Positions 22,842 to 34,831 of a stretch of DNA of 64,000 nucleotides are shown one piece after another. The translations under genes were made by a program, and so were the position numbers. The stretch is from Bolinopsis microptera (taxonomy: Eukaryota > Ctenophora > Tentaculata > Lobata > Bolinopsidae), in assembly GCF_026151205.1 (NCBI RefSeq), contig NC_087077.1, positions 2,108,001 through 2,172,000 of the forward strand, given 5' to 3'. Positions within the stretch are counted from its first letter, which is position 1. Every line of letters begins with the position of its first letter. The notes under the pieces were generated by a model. It did not search any database. It was given only the letters and a program-made list of their open reading frames with translations, and was not told the DNA's origin.

Positions 22842-24153
22842 GGGGGGGGGGGGGGGGGGGGCCAATGGGTATTTTTTTGTGAAACTTGGTTTCGAGATAG
22901 CAGTTGACCAACAAACTAGGACCAGTGACCGAACTTTTGAGGGGATCCCGGACCCCAACCGTCAAACGGTGCCCGCGGGGCAGCCACGCCCATATTTGGT
23001 CCAAATTAGGCCCAATTTAGCCAAATACCCTGAACATGCCCCATACCCATATTTTATGTACTTTACTTGTAGCTAGTGGTCTCCTGAACTCGTATATGAA
23101 ATTTCATCAAGGTTGGACAAAAAATGACTGAGTTATGAGCAAAAAACCATTTGCCCATATTTGGTCATACGCACCAAATTTGGTAGATTTCGTCCCATAA
23201 ATTGGGCAAATATCAATATTTTTGAATGAAACTTACTTTATATGAAAGGTAAGCCTAAACTACGTATTCTCTGTGTAAGTTATAGCTTTATATCTGTTTA
23301 AATGTGGATACTAAGGCGACAAAACCACGAATTCCGCGAATATCTCGGTTCGCGATATTCGCGGAATTGATTTCATTAAAATTGTAACAACTCAATCAGT
23401 TTTCAAAATTTTTGTATGAAATTTTCGGAATCGACTCGAAATTGCATTTCGACCTTATTTTGAGAACGAATTTTTGATTCCAAAATTTTATTACAAAAAT
23501 TGAGAATTTGGCTGCCAAATTTTTTTTTGCGATTTCGAGTTGATTCCGAAAATTTCATGCAAAAATTTTGAAAATTGATTGAGTTGTTAAAATTTTAATA
23601 AAATAAATTCCGCGAATATCGCGAACCGAGATATGGGCAATTTAGTTCATTTTTTGTGGTTTTGTCGCCTTAGTACAGTATCCACATTTAAACAGATATA
23701 AAGCTATAACTTACGGAGAATCTGTAGTTTAGGCTTACCTTTCATATAAAGTAAGTTTCATTCAAAAATATTGATATTTGCCCAATTTATGGGATGAAAT
23801 CTACCAAATTTGGTGCGTATGCCCAAATATGGGCAAATGGTTTTTTGCTCATAACTCAGTCATCTTTTGTCCAATCTTGATGAAATTTCATATACGAGTT
23901 CAAGAGACCACTAGCTACAAGTAGAGCACCATAAACCTGGGTTTTGGTCATGTTCAGGGTATTTGGCTAAATAGGGCCTAATTTGGACCAAATATGGGCG
24001 TGGCTGCCCCGCGGGTACCGTTTGGCGGTTGGGGTCCGGGACCCCCTCAAAAGTTCAGTCACTGGTCCTAGTTTGTTAGCCAACTGCTATCTCGAAATCA
24101 AGTTTCACAAAAAAAATATCCAATCCCCCCCCCCCCCCGGCCCCCCCCCCCCC
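22842..24153. mobile_element. 1.3-kb fold-back element with ~640-bp arms
   Basis: Arms about 22842-23485 and 23505-24153 are inverse copies differing mainly by small indels. The fold point is near 23494, with almost no unpaired centre. The outer ends are poly(G) on the left and poly(C) on the right. An inner palindromic motif (CGCGAATATC) sits near 23340 and 23620. No coding frame survives both arms. It resembles a long-TIR non-autonomous DNA transposon. Confidence 0.8.
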
Positions 24154-24298
24154 TTAATCATGAAATCTTAATTCATTACAAATGGTAAATATTCTGTCAA
24201 ATAACCACATTTTTAAAAATTAACGATTAAAAATGTCTCATGTATATAACAATAAATGCAAGTAAGCAGTAAGCACGCCGTAAATAATAAATGTTGCT

Positions 24299-26700
24299 TT
24301 ATATTTTTTCTTCGCGAATTGGATCAGTTGATTCTTTGCAAATTATCTTAACAATAGCTTCTGATGTGTTGGCTTCAGGCGAAAAGTCTACTTCTTTCAA
24401 ATACGGTTCGTAATCGGGAGAATCGTACAGTCTATAGCTTAGAACTAGCAGCAGGGTCGAGAAGAATATTGCCACAAAATTTGTCCAAACTGCAGGAGGA
24501 GTTGAAAATATATTAAAATAAATTGCAGCATTTTTGGACAGCTACAAAGAATGCATTTGAAATTACGAACTATTCAAATTTAGGATTAACTTTTCTGGGT
24601 GGTAAACTAACTTAAACTCACTTGTAATTCGAATTTTATTTTTCAAAATCAGCGACTTTTTACCATCAACCTCTGCGTAATACGAAGGGATAGCGTTTTC
24701 AGAATAGGACGCGATAGTGCTCAGAATAGTGTAGAGAAACTTAGAGATAAATATCATGCCTTTAAAGGCAAGGAACTTTCCAGTTGTCTTGTACTTGCTC
24801 AACACTGGGTATCCTGAAATACAATACTTTCCGTTATCAAGTTGTTATCAACGATATTGCAAGCAAAACTTGCGAATTATCACAGTGCTGGCAAGCACGC
24901 CGTTGACTTCTATACATCCTTTACTATTATACCCTTTTGTTTGGGAAAGGGAAACACTGGCAACGGTCCACTTTACCCAATTTTGGGTTTTCGTTCAAAA
25001 TGACCAATAAGGTATTTACCAGATTTGTATACAACAATAAGACCCCACATGGCGAAAAGAAACGAGACGATTGAGAGCATATTAGTGACCATCCCTGCTA
25101 TACTATCGGGCTTGTATTGACACTCAAAGATCCTTACAGTTCGAAGAAACTGAAGGATGGTTTGAAAGATAATCGTCACAACAATTCCAATACGTAGCCG
25201 AAACACGGTCAACCTGAAAAATGAAGATTCATATGCACCAAAGTTTTTTGATGCGTAGCTATGGCATATAATTGATTAATATTATAACTACTAGTAAAAG
25301 CACAAGTGCTGCTATTTTATAAACGGTTCGTACTCAGTTGCCGGAGCAGGTTTAAGGAAACGTAGACAACAGCAGCAGGGTGCAACTGCTAGGATGAATT
25401 TATCCGTCCCGTCTATAAAGTCGTTCAGTCGTAACAACCCGCACATGTTCTCGTAGAAAAACAAAATGCAGAAAACTTCGAATCTGCGGTATATCCAGTT
25501 TGAACAGATCATAGCATTAACATTAAACAAGTTCATTAAATGTCAGATATGAGAAAAGACGCGAGGAGGATTAGGATTCCTCGGACTACATTTAATCAAT
25601 TCCTTCTGTATATTATATTAATTTAAACTTTAAATGATTGACTCGCTAACTGACGTATTGGCAATTGAGTGCAGATATTCTGAGCTCCTCATTGAGAACA
25701 AACCAGCGAAACTTGTTACTCCAAATACCTACAGAGTGCAGAGGAGGATTATTTTATATTAATCTGAATGTTTAATGTAAAGTATGACTATAAAGGCCAC
25801 TGGCCAGGCGATGAAATGAAATTTGGAAATAAGTGGACGAAAAATCTTGATGAAATGACATAGGTAAGCAATTTTGTGGATTTTCAAACTAAATGAAACT
25901 TGTTATTCAAAGTGGCGTCATTCCGACAATCCGACAAATACGTTTACCAGTCATTTAAACCGTTATTCCTATCATTCTCTTACGGCTTACCCCGAAAGAA
26001 GCGACTATCATCATTGATCTGAAAGCAGGCATGTAAGTAGCACCCTCCAGGAACTTAAGCTGGCGTCTCCAAGCTATGACGCTCACAACCGCATTCCCAA
26101 CAATAATTAGCGCACCAATAATTAGCAGGGGGAAGTATTCGGGCGGTGGATCTGAAATATTGATATTTATTATGTGGAAGAATGCATGTTTTAGTCTAAA
26201 CTAAGCCTAATATCGATAAGATTATAACACTTCGTTCATTAAATTACTGATCAAACAATTTTCAATTTATTGATTGATATGACACCAGTTACTTTCTTCA
26301 CCGAATCTTCGGTCGGAGTTTTATAAAAAAGTAAAGCTAAGCCTCATCTTCCTCAAGTAATCGACAATTCTTTCTTACACTGGAGAAGTAAACTTAAGGT
26401 TGGTACTCCTTCGTAGTAGCCCGCACAGTTCTGAAATATTAATATTGATGAACATTTTCAGAAAGGAGTGGATTTAAATTGGGCTGATACTTGTAGCGCG
26501 ATGCACTACTGGGCCGCTAGATCGGCGAGATGCACCACTGGGCCTCGCCGAGCTGTGAAGGATTGACATCGTGAATCAAGGCTGATACTTGACAAAAACG
26601 ATCAGAAATATTTCTCAGATAATCTCAAATGTAAGACTGTAGCTTAGTTACTTACGTTAGGATCTAGTGGATCATTGCTAGTAGTTACCATAGTAACCAT
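24299..26700 (-). CDS. SLC51A/TMEM184-type (OST-alpha family) membrane protein, 8 exons
   Basis: Exons in reading order: 26656-26700, 26379-26430, 25991-26151, 25655-25728, 25334-25483, 25020-25213, 24622-24813, 24299-24489. They sum to 1059 bases, exactly 353 codons with stop, and every GT/AG phase joins. The 352-residue product is close to human OST-alpha (340). It has a short extracellular N-terminus with GVPTLSLLLQYPPPEYFPLL leading into membrane helix 1 (about 39-60), a VFCILFFYENMCGLL helix, the Cys cluster APCCCC at 145-150, and GKFLAFKGMIFISKFL near 237-252, all in family order. OST-alpha works with OST-beta in basolateral transport of bile acids and steroids; TMEM184 proteins are poorly understood. 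Which branch applies is uncertain. The donors at 25333 (GTACGA) and 25654 (GTCAGT) are weak. Confidence 0.82.
24876..25000 (-). mobile_element. Transposon end fragment in an SLC51A-like intron
   Basis: This part of the intron 24814-25019 contains GTGCTGGCAAGCACG, a TTTACTATTATACCC motif and then CCTTTTGTTTGGGAAAGGGA with a CCCAATTTTGGGTTTT end. All are related to the fold-back and repeat units at 16-20 kb. It is a solitary, decayed arm. Confidence 0.6.
26491..26580 (+). repeat. Inverted pair of ~90-bp repeats, left copy
   Basis: Begins TTGTAGCGCGATGCACTACT and ends GATTGACATCGTGAATCAAG. The inverse lies at 28144-28240. Exon 1 of the SLC51A-like gene lies between the two copies, so they flank or straddle that gene's promoter. 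Whether they are ends of one element or two insertions is unclear. Confidence 0.75.
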
Positions 26701-27182
26701 TCCAAAAGTCTAATTCAGATCCACACTCTCTTTACTTATAATATTCGAATACTTGAGTAATTAATTAATTAAGTTATTAGAGTAATCAAGTTAATATCAC
26801 AAAGCAGTATACTGTAAAGAGTATCCGAACCACTGAAAATAATGACATTACTACAGGCACAGCTACTATAGTAATTATACTACTACTACTACTACTACTA
26901 ATGACACTAATATAAGTGAACATGGTACATACTACAGGTAGGGACTAGAAGTAGAAGTGCTGAGAAACGGTGAACAAATCTAAACAGCGCCAACAACTTA
27001 CAAATAGTACTAAAAGTACAAATTGGCAGGATATGTTAATTTAACACTGAACTCCAAGATGTGTCACATTTCATCCTATCATTTTACAACTTATAGTGTT
27101 AAGTACATGAAGATACACCCTGTAGCTGTATATTCATGTTGATGTACAAAAACTGTCAGCACTATATTAACAAGTACAATAA

Positions 27183-27425
27183 AACCCCGATTTACCGCGC
27201 CACAATTTACAGCAAACTAAAGTCTAAACCCCGATTTACCGCGCTACAATTTACAGCAAACTAAACCCCGATTTACCGCGCCACAATTTACAGCAAACTA
27301 AACCCCGATTTACCGCGCCACAATTTACAGCAAACTAAACCCCGATTTACCGCGCCACAATTTACAGCAAACTAAACCCCGATTTACCGCGCCACAATTT
27401 ACAGCAAACTAGACTAAACCCCGAT
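27183..27425 (+). repeat. 37-bp tandem repeat, six copies
   Basis: Unit starts AAACCCCGATTTACCGCG and ends TTTACAGCAAACT. Copies are nearly identical, which suggests recent expansion. The CCCCGATTTACCGCG core looks like a pogo/Tigger-type transposon end, but I see no second end. Confidence 0.85.
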
Positions 27426-28143
27426 TTCCGATTAACAGGTGCTTATGATAAAACAACGTTTTATAAAAACACCATTTTATTTAAATCGTACAATAGTACA
27501 AATGTGACTGAGAAGCTTTCATCCTCGAATTTTCGTTTTTTCTATATTATGATATAATCGTTACCAACTTAATATAAGGATTAAGTTTTGGAGCTTAGAC
27601 CATGTAATGACCATGTAATGACCATAGGACCAGTGAAGTTCAAATTTATAAAATTTAAGGGTTTGAGCCAGGTGGGATTAGTTATGTAAAATGTAGCAAC
27701 ACATTTTCTGACGGTAAAACATTTTTACCATCGTACTACAAAATTAAAAGCGAAAACGAATTAATAATACATAATATTAAGTGAACGATGTTGACAGATG
27801 ATACGCGTCTAAATTTCTTCGAAATATGATATCTTATGCGATGTAGCGCGCCGGGTCAGTTTATTAACTCATTAACAATGTACAAAAACGACGTCGATGA
27901 AAAAATTAAATTAAGCGTTCATGTGAAGGACTGCCTCACATTGAATCATATTAATACTGTTCAAATTGCACCGAAGTTGAGTGACTGAACAATGAACAGG
28001 CCGTACTCCGTATTACAAGTACAAAGGTCCAAGATCAAGTTTCACTGTGAGCAACAAAAACTGTGGCTGATGATCTGTGAAGTAACGTCATATGAAACTG
28101 AAAGGGACATCTGTTCGCTTCATATTCTATTGCTCGCAAACCA

Positions 28144-28240
28144 CTTGATTCACGATGTCAATCCTTCGCATCTCGCCGATCTGCATACGATAAGAATTAT
28201 TTGATGCGCGGCGCGACCCAGTAGTGCATCGCGCTACAAG
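28144..28240 (-). repeat. Inverted pair of ~90-bp repeats, right copy
   Basis: Inverse of 26491-26580, with about 20 bases different in the middle. Confidence 0.75.
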
Positions 28241-29045
28241 CAAACCACTTGAAAGTAGAACTATATTACGGAAAAAGTTAAAAGACAACACGTGTGCTGA
28301 ATCAGAATGCGCGTATTATTCTTGGCACCATAATTTGGCCTTGTTAGAATTTTGAAACTGTGCCCAGGCCCCAGAAATGGTTCTGTAACTCAGTTTCAAA
28401 GTTGGAAAGTGTATTTAAGCTAGAGTGTGGGCTTTGTAGGGGGGGAGGGAGAGGGGGGGGGGGTCAAGAATTTGCAAATTTAAAGTTGCAAACTTTTATT
28501 TGGCCCAGATTGAAACTTTTCGCAATAACTTAAAATCTACATTGTCTCGAGTTATCCCGGAAGGAAAAGTTATTTTTACGAGGCGAAAATGGTGCTGTTG
28601 CAGAGATTGGATCGGAATGGACTCACGATTGATTGTATGAGAAGATTATCTGCAGATCGAAAGGCCAATTAGGGATCCGGATGGAGAAATATTACCCGCC
28701 GAAGTTGTATAATATTAATACAAAATATATAATGACGCAGTCGACGCAGACTAATCCTTTTGGATGGAGATTTCGCCATATAACATGTAAAATGTATGAA
28801 CATGTTGCAAGAAACTGGAAGTCTATCTTTTTTACTTTCAACTTTCGCCTTCGGAGATAGGCCCCGATCATCACGTTGCACGTGGTATGACCGTATAAGG
28901 AAGTTAGTTTAATTATTTCTCGTCAGGGGTAGGGTTTTAGCATATGCTTTTGTTAAGGATTTGGTTAGAGTTAGGATTGGGATCAGATTAGACGGTTAGG
29001 GTTTCAAATAGTAGTTCAGGACTTGTAGCCGCCCCCAGTAAGCGC

Positions 29046-29334
29046 AGGAGGGTCAACCTGAAAAGAACATTGCTTGACCCTCCTGCCCCACCGCATGGAT
29101 CAGGAGGTTCATTTCAGAAACAGTGCTTGACCCTCCTGCCCCACCGCATGGATCAGGAGGTTCATTTCAGAAACAGTGCTTGACCCTCCTGCCCCACCAC
29201 ATGGATCAGGAGGTTCATTTCAGAAAAAACAGTGCTTGACCCTCCTGCCCCACCACATGGATTACGGGGGTCACCCACAAAAACAGTGCTTGACCCTCCT
29301 GCCCCACCACATGGATTACGGGGGTCACCCACAA
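29046..29334 (+). repeat. 53-bp tandem repeat at the palindrome's outer edge (left)
   Basis: Units of CCCTCCTGCCCCACC followed by RCATGGATCAGGAGG or RCATGGATTACGGGG. The left arm has one more unit (53 bases) than the right arm (50168-50420). Antisense and sense frames through it are repeat artefacts. Confidence 0.85.
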
Positions 29335-29555
29335 GACCATGTGCGCTGCACTTATTTCTACATCGCGCGCGATACGTGTGTGCGTGATTACATGAAATAT
29401 TACCGCGCCCTACGCCAAGTAGACGAAAAGCGTGGTCGAAGAGCGAGAGTCGGTACAATAAATAAAACGAGAGTTGGTACATTTAACTGGCATTTTTTAA
29501 CCGTGGTACAATCAGAATTGAATACAGCCGACACAGGATGAGGGGGGGGGGGGGG

Positions 29556-29820
29556 CAATGACTACTGATGGAGACTTTTGAGCACCAATGGGGACGAAAA
29601 TCATAGGGACTGAAGGTCAAATCGCTGGTGAAATTTTCCATTTGTCCCCATAAGTACCCAAAGTTTTGGCGAGTTTTATGTAGTTTTGATATTATCTTTT
29701 ATTAAATGACTTCTAAAGGAGACTTTTGGGTACCAATGGGGGCTAAAAATCTTGGAGACTTGAGGTTAAATTGCTGGCGAAATTCTGCACTTGTCCCCAA
29801 AGTACCCAAAGTCATTGGCT
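29556..29820 (+). repeat. Two diverged direct copies of a ~115-bp block (left arm)
   Basis: Copies at about 29556-29672 and 29705-29820, each from ATGACT through GGAGACTTTTG to AAGTACCCAAAG, bounded by poly(G) and poly(C). The same pair is mirrored at about 49688-49952 in the right arm. Confidence 0.75.
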
Positions 29821-30402
29821 CCCCCCCCCTCCCCCGGGTGAGGTGACGGAGAAAAATAAACTGAGCTCAAGGCTACATTTCCAGATATCCCGCCACGGCA
29901 CCGTCGCTCATGCTGCAAAGTGTGTTGAGAGATGCCCACGTCATCACACGTAAACTGTGTCACGAATACCTGAAATGCAGACGTGCAGAACAAACATAAC
30001 TCTGATCTATATTTTTCATAAAACTTTCAGGATTTGCCAATGAGGGAAAAGACAGCACTGTCCGAGAAGCTAGAAATGCATGAATCATAGGTGACATGGA
30101 TAGGGGTAAGAAGTTTTTTAAAAACATGAAAATTGTGAAAGGAAAAGAAGTAGAAATGAGAAAGGGTAGATTTAAAATGTTTGAGAATCGATTTTGTGCT
30201 GAAGAACTCCGTCCGCAGGACGGGCTTCCGGCTACTTATGATAATTCGAATAAATTTGAGATTCAAACAAGCTACGAATACGAATGCTTATAGCAGTGGC
30301 AAGCTCTTGTTTGCTGCGCATTGGCTGCAATGTATAACCGCAGTATGAACTGTCAAAATATTTGAATTTGCTTACCTAGTGGCTTTGTTTGATAAAGCAT
30401 AC

Positions 30403-30612
30403 CTACTTTATATACCGATAAATCAATAACTCCTTTTGATTCTTCGGTTTGAGAATTGTGCGGTCACACATCTCTGCAATGTCTGAAAAGGTGGCAGGGA
30501 AGTATTGAAACTTACTTAACACTATATTTACAGTTAAACCTTGAACTACTATAACTAGGGCAGTAGGAAACGCCAAAAAGTAGATCATCTGACTAAAACA
30601 ACTTAACTTCAT
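30403..30612 (-). CDS. Possible short secreted or membrane-anchored ORF (left arm)
   Basis: 69-residue frame from an ATG at 30612. It starts with a hydrophobic stretch (MIYFLAFPTALVIVVQG) that could be a signal peptide or anchor. A TTTTATTTCAG acceptor-like site lies about 70 bases upstream and a GTAGGT donor-like site near the end, so it may be one exon of a larger gene. The right-arm copy carries a 65-base deletion that changes the C-terminus. I do not recognise it, and it may be transposon-derived. Confidence 0.3.
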   Translation of the reverse strand: MKLSCFSQMIYFLAFPTALVIVVQGLTVNIVLSKFQYFPATFSDIAEMCDRTILKPKNQKELLIYRYIK

Positions 30613-32002
30613 CCAAGAGTCTAGTTAGCAGCATTGTAGCGATAAGATACCACCATAGTTTGAGCTGTCGACACTGAAATAAAACAAACAATTTACTTTT
30701 CACTACTGCAGGGGAATGCATGTAACATATAAAGAATAAAGATATAATATATTGTATGTTTTTCATCGTGGCCTCAGGGGAGAAGGGCAGCTCGAAAAAC
30801 CGAAAAAAGTCTAAAAAACCGTGTTGGAGCTGGTGAGTTAAAGCTACCGATCTCGATCGTGAGAGTCAGATGATCAGATCGCATGTAACGTGAGTTTCGC
30901 CCGCCTGAATAAGGCAACATGAAATCATATTGCTGGTGACAGGTCTCGACCAAGATGTAAAATAAAGATACCCCAAATTTGTTATTTTTAAGCCGATTCA
31001 CATCGACCCAAGTCTCTGCTTTGACCCTAAATGCTCAAACTTCGTTAATAGATTGGAAAATCGTGTTATGCTTGTTACTAATAACTGTTGTTTGTGAGAG
31101 GACATCTCGATTTCCCGGATCAGAGGATCACACCAATGAGGGGTTGATTGTGCATGTGTGAACTTGACTAAATTTTCAAATTGCCCGATTTTTTTTCAGT
31201 AGGTCACATTACTCGTGACGTGCAAATGTATCTTTTGTCTTTTAATAGGTCAAGCTCAGAGCTTTAAAGCTTTAAAGACTTCTCCGTGACAAAGACGGCC
31301 GACATATATCTTTACTCCAGGAAAAGTCAGAACTCTTTCCACACCACATTCTTAAATGTACACGACAGCAGAACGACGATGTAGCCCCACGCCGCAGTAA
31401 ACTTTAAATTTCTGACCCGGAACGAGCCCAGCAACTGTAGACAGCTGCGTGAGCTATGTACGGTTAGCAGATTTAAGAGCTTATGCAATAAGCAGTCACC
31501 GTTCACTCTCATTTTTGACTTTTCTTCTTTTGAACAACAAATGTCCATTGAATGATGCCAAGCTAAGCGATTACGATTAGAAAAGTACCGTGATTTACAC
31601 TGATGGCTCATACAAGGACTTGTTGGACTTCGTGAATTTGGAGGACCTGCAGCTGTAATCAGTACTTCACTACCAGATGTGCGAGGCCGAGGTTCCCGTT
31701 TGACAACATTACAAGTGGACCACCCAGGCCGGGATGATCACGCGCTAGTTGACATGAGATCTGTTTCTCCCGGGAAAATTGGGCGAGATGACCGGTGTCC
31801 TGTCAGAGGTCACGGATACAAGGATACAAAAATATAAATATTTTATTGTACAATTACAATAGTCGTATAAACTTGACAAATTCGCCTACCATCACGTGAC
31901 CCTCGTCAACGAGCAAGTGAAAAATGTGTTCACAGCATTTATATTATACGGTAACTACACCATAGATTGACAAGCTAAGCGTACAGAAAAACGTCCAACT
32001 CC

Positions 32003-32042
32003 TGACTATAATAAAACTCCGGTATAATAGCGTTTTTGACGG
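32003..32042 (+). repeat. 40-bp direct repeat beside the MULE fragment
   Basis: Starts TGACTATAATAAAACTCCGG and ends GTTTTTGACGG. An identical copy in the same orientation is at 33517-33556; both are mirrored in the right arm (about 44576-44615 and 47531-47570). The pair brackets the transposase fragment. Direct rather than inverted ends are odd for a Mutator-like element. Confidence 0.85.
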
Positions 32043-32320
32043 CTGCCAGACTTTGGGGCCGAAGTGATATGATCCACCATATACGTCATCAAGTAATTAA
32101 CATGCAAGCTTGAAGCTTGTGGCGTATAATTAGTGATGTGATCCATGGATTGAATATAATTGACCTAGAAATGGGCTAGATCTGGGGTAAAGTTCATATG
32201 ACAACTCTGCACACAGAAGCTACAAATTAAGAAGTGAACATGTTTTAAATTGAGACAATGTATTGGCTGGTTATAAAATGTTAAATCGATTAATAATATA
32301 ATACTTCAGAATACAACAAA

Positions 32321-33396
32321 TTACTCAATATTATTACCAAAGTATTTCGCAACAGCGAACAAGTACTCAATCTTTGTTGGGTATGTCGTGTAGAAGGAAC
32401 AAAGGTCGTACAGAATACTGCTGGAAATCCTCTTCTTTTTGGAAGGAGTCTTTCCAACAGCAAGCCGATCCAGATGGTAATCTGTAACAACCTGTTGCTC
32501 CTTGATAGCACGAAAATATTCTTGAACAGAGGGCTTTGGGCGATTCACTCGGGTTTTGAAACCTCTGTGAAACCCCTCCACCATGTTAGAGGTCCGAGGG
32601 AACTCCGGATCCTGAAGAATACTGGCGAAATGATTCCAGAAGGATATGTGGGAGGAACCCTCACCTCACTGTCATAACTATAGGTGTCTCCTTTCTTATC
32701 ACCAGTCAAAATATAAACTAATGGTAGACATTTGTTTTCTATCACCGAATGTATGGTGTAACTTTGGGGAAATATCTTCGGAGCGACATAAAATGTCCCG
32801 TCAGCAATCCAATTGTTGTATTCTGCGAGGGTGTGAAGGTTCCTGTTGGTGGCGAAGGCTATGATTCTCACATCTCGGTCAGTCTTCCCATCAAAGAGGA
32901 TAAATGGTTCGTCTCTTCTCGTAGATGTGCAGCTGGGAGGAAGAACGAATTCAAGAGAAGTCTTCGACTCGGTATGTTGGGCAGATCCGGAGGCAGAAGC
33001 TCTGGCTCGTTGGACGACTTTTCCAAGGGATTCCATATTAGGTAGCGTCTGGTTTACTTCTGTTGAAGCATCAGCAAGGACTTCTGATATCAGGTTCTGA
33101 GTCGCCGACAGGGGTTGTTCTGCAGCCTTCCTCTTGAGCGTTGTAAGGAGTTCGAGTCTCTGTGGGGTAGCCAGATCTGAATCGTGGTTGTGTGGTTTAC
33201 TTCCAAGGGAAAGATTGTTGTCTGTGAGAGCGAGATAGCACTTGGCAGGACATTTAAGGGATTTGTTCTTCTGGCAACGCCAAGCAGAGGAGAGGATGGT
33301 GTCATCATTTTTCTTGCGGCTGTAGATATATCCGTCAGAATCAAGCACCTGTTTACATCCTCTGAAACCGTTGAGGAACTTGGAGAAGGTAGGCAT
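32321..33396 (-). pseudogene. FLYWCH + MULE transposase with internal deletion (left arm)
   Basis: The N-terminal part (ATG at 33396) is a FLYWCH zinc finger: GCKQVLDSDGYIYSRKK, then WRCQK, CPAKC and KPHNHDSD. It leads into the start of a Mutator-like transposase (NNWIADGTFYVAPKIFPQSY, LVYILTGDKKGDTY). The reading frame then jumps: another frame (TSNMVEGFHRGF onward, to 32321) gives the transposase C-terminus, preceded in that frame by WNHFASILQDPEFPR. The catalytic middle, roughly 150 residues in intact relatives, is missing. This is a non-autonomous relic. This copy has the intact start that the right-arm copy lost to a hAT-like insertion. Confidence 0.8.
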
Positions 33397-33516
33397 GACT
33401 GTTGATAGAATTAAATGCGATACTACTACCTTCTATCACCCAATATTTATACCTAGAACACTAGATCGGCTCACTCCCCTTGCAAGCCTTTGACACGTAC
33501 GTCTCACATCCCTTGA

Positions 33517-33556
33517 TGACTATAATAAAACTCCGGTATAATAGCGTTTTTGACGG
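33517..33556 (+). repeat. 40-bp direct repeat, second copy
   Basis: Same 40 bases as 32003-32042, in the same orientation, 1.5 kb away, on the other side of the transposase fragment. Confidence 0.85.
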
Positions 33557-34336
33557 AGCAATTTAATGGCCTGGAGTAGGAAACTTTGTTGACCGGAATA
33601 AATTGATCCGAAAGGCGAAAGATACATATGAGAGGCCATCATAAGATGGTACCAAAATATCTCTGTGAAAAGTCCTTTTAACTTTTTTAAGCGTCAAAAG
33701 TCGGTGCACTTACTTTATCCATCGAAAAAAGGCATCCCCTGGTGGCTCGTAAAGTATCGATTTTAGCTGTCTAGTAGCCATCTTCTGTGCTCTCTGGCAG
33801 TCTAAGAAGAAACATTATTATATACGACTCTATACAAATAATCTTATTATAAAACAGGATCATACATAGTTAATAGAACTCCATTAAGAAAACATCTTAA
33901 CTACGTAATCTGTGCCTAGTACAACAGTTTCCAACACTTCCTACAGCTAGCAATATCCCTTATTTCATTTAAATCACTCAAATTTCTAAGTTCTAAGTTT
34001 CTATATTTAAGGTCATCAACAAGCATATTTGATATAAGTTTGTATTAGGTCTACCAACACGCCCTTTAAATTTACCACTACTATTTAACACAAATTTCTC
34101 TTTGTGATGAAAAAGTTTAAAGAAGCTTTACAACTTAACTCAAACTAATGCTTCTGTCTGTCTGCTGCATTTGAGTTTATTTCTAAATGATTCGCAGCTT
34201 TCGGTAGCTCCATGTTCAGCCCACCATGCCTGAAAAAATTTGGTTCACAATAACTTTGGTTCCCATAAATATTATGGTTACCATAATATAAGTCACAAAT
34301 TTTGTTAATTTCAAGTCAACAACAATATTAGTCGTA

Positions 34337-34831
34337 CCTTAGTTCCCAAAAATTTGTGTGCCATTATATTGAGCACAATTTATTTGAGCCCCAAAAATTT
34401 GGGCAGAAAATTTGAACTCATTTGGGCGACCGAAAATTTGGGCACAAATTCTTCGAAAAATGAACGATTTTCCACTAAAATTTCAGTTAGATATTTGCCT
34501 TAGTTCATTATTATTCCTTATTATTCCAGTCATTTTGCTTTCAATTTTTTGTTATTCCAGTTATTTCTATTCATTTAAAAATATAAGCCTTTTTACTTGG
34601 TCAAGCCATGAATGACAGATTAGAAAACTAAAATTTCAAATATTATTTCACTTGGATATGAAGAAAAAGCCATCTTTCTATAGATTTCAGGGCCACAGGC
34701 CAAATGCCAAAAGTTTGGTTAGCAAAAAATTTAGCAGACGGAAAAGATTTATGCAATTAATTTGGTCTGCAAAAAATTTGGGCGAGAGGCCCGCTCAAAT
34801 TTTTTGTCGCCCAAATTTTTGGGAATTAAGG
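34337..34831. mobile_element. TA-flanked Tc1/mariner-like MITE (left arm)
   Basis: Begins CCTTAGTTCCCAAAAATTTG and ends with the near-inverse CAAATTTTTGGGAATTAAGG. TA dinucleotides flank both ends (34335-34336 and 34832-34833). The interior is dense in AAATTTGGGC-type motifs on both strands. A 62-residue frame inside is not protein-like. The mirrored copy is at 43302-43796. Confidence 0.7.

Larger units (their letters stand above)
26701..29041. other. Intergenic, no gene recognised
   Basis: Upstream side of the SLC51A-like gene. Besides the repeats listed it holds CTA/TAC triplets near 26880, a G-rich tract near 28438-28462 and a motif (CAGACTAATCCTTTTGGATG, about 28747) that recurs near 37280 and 41070. 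No supported exon. Confidence 0.5.

Noticed and set aside
31600-31800. Open plus-strand stretch beginning GLVGLREFGGPAAVIS
   Set aside because: Looked protein-like, but I could match it to no family and found no splice sites supporting an exon.
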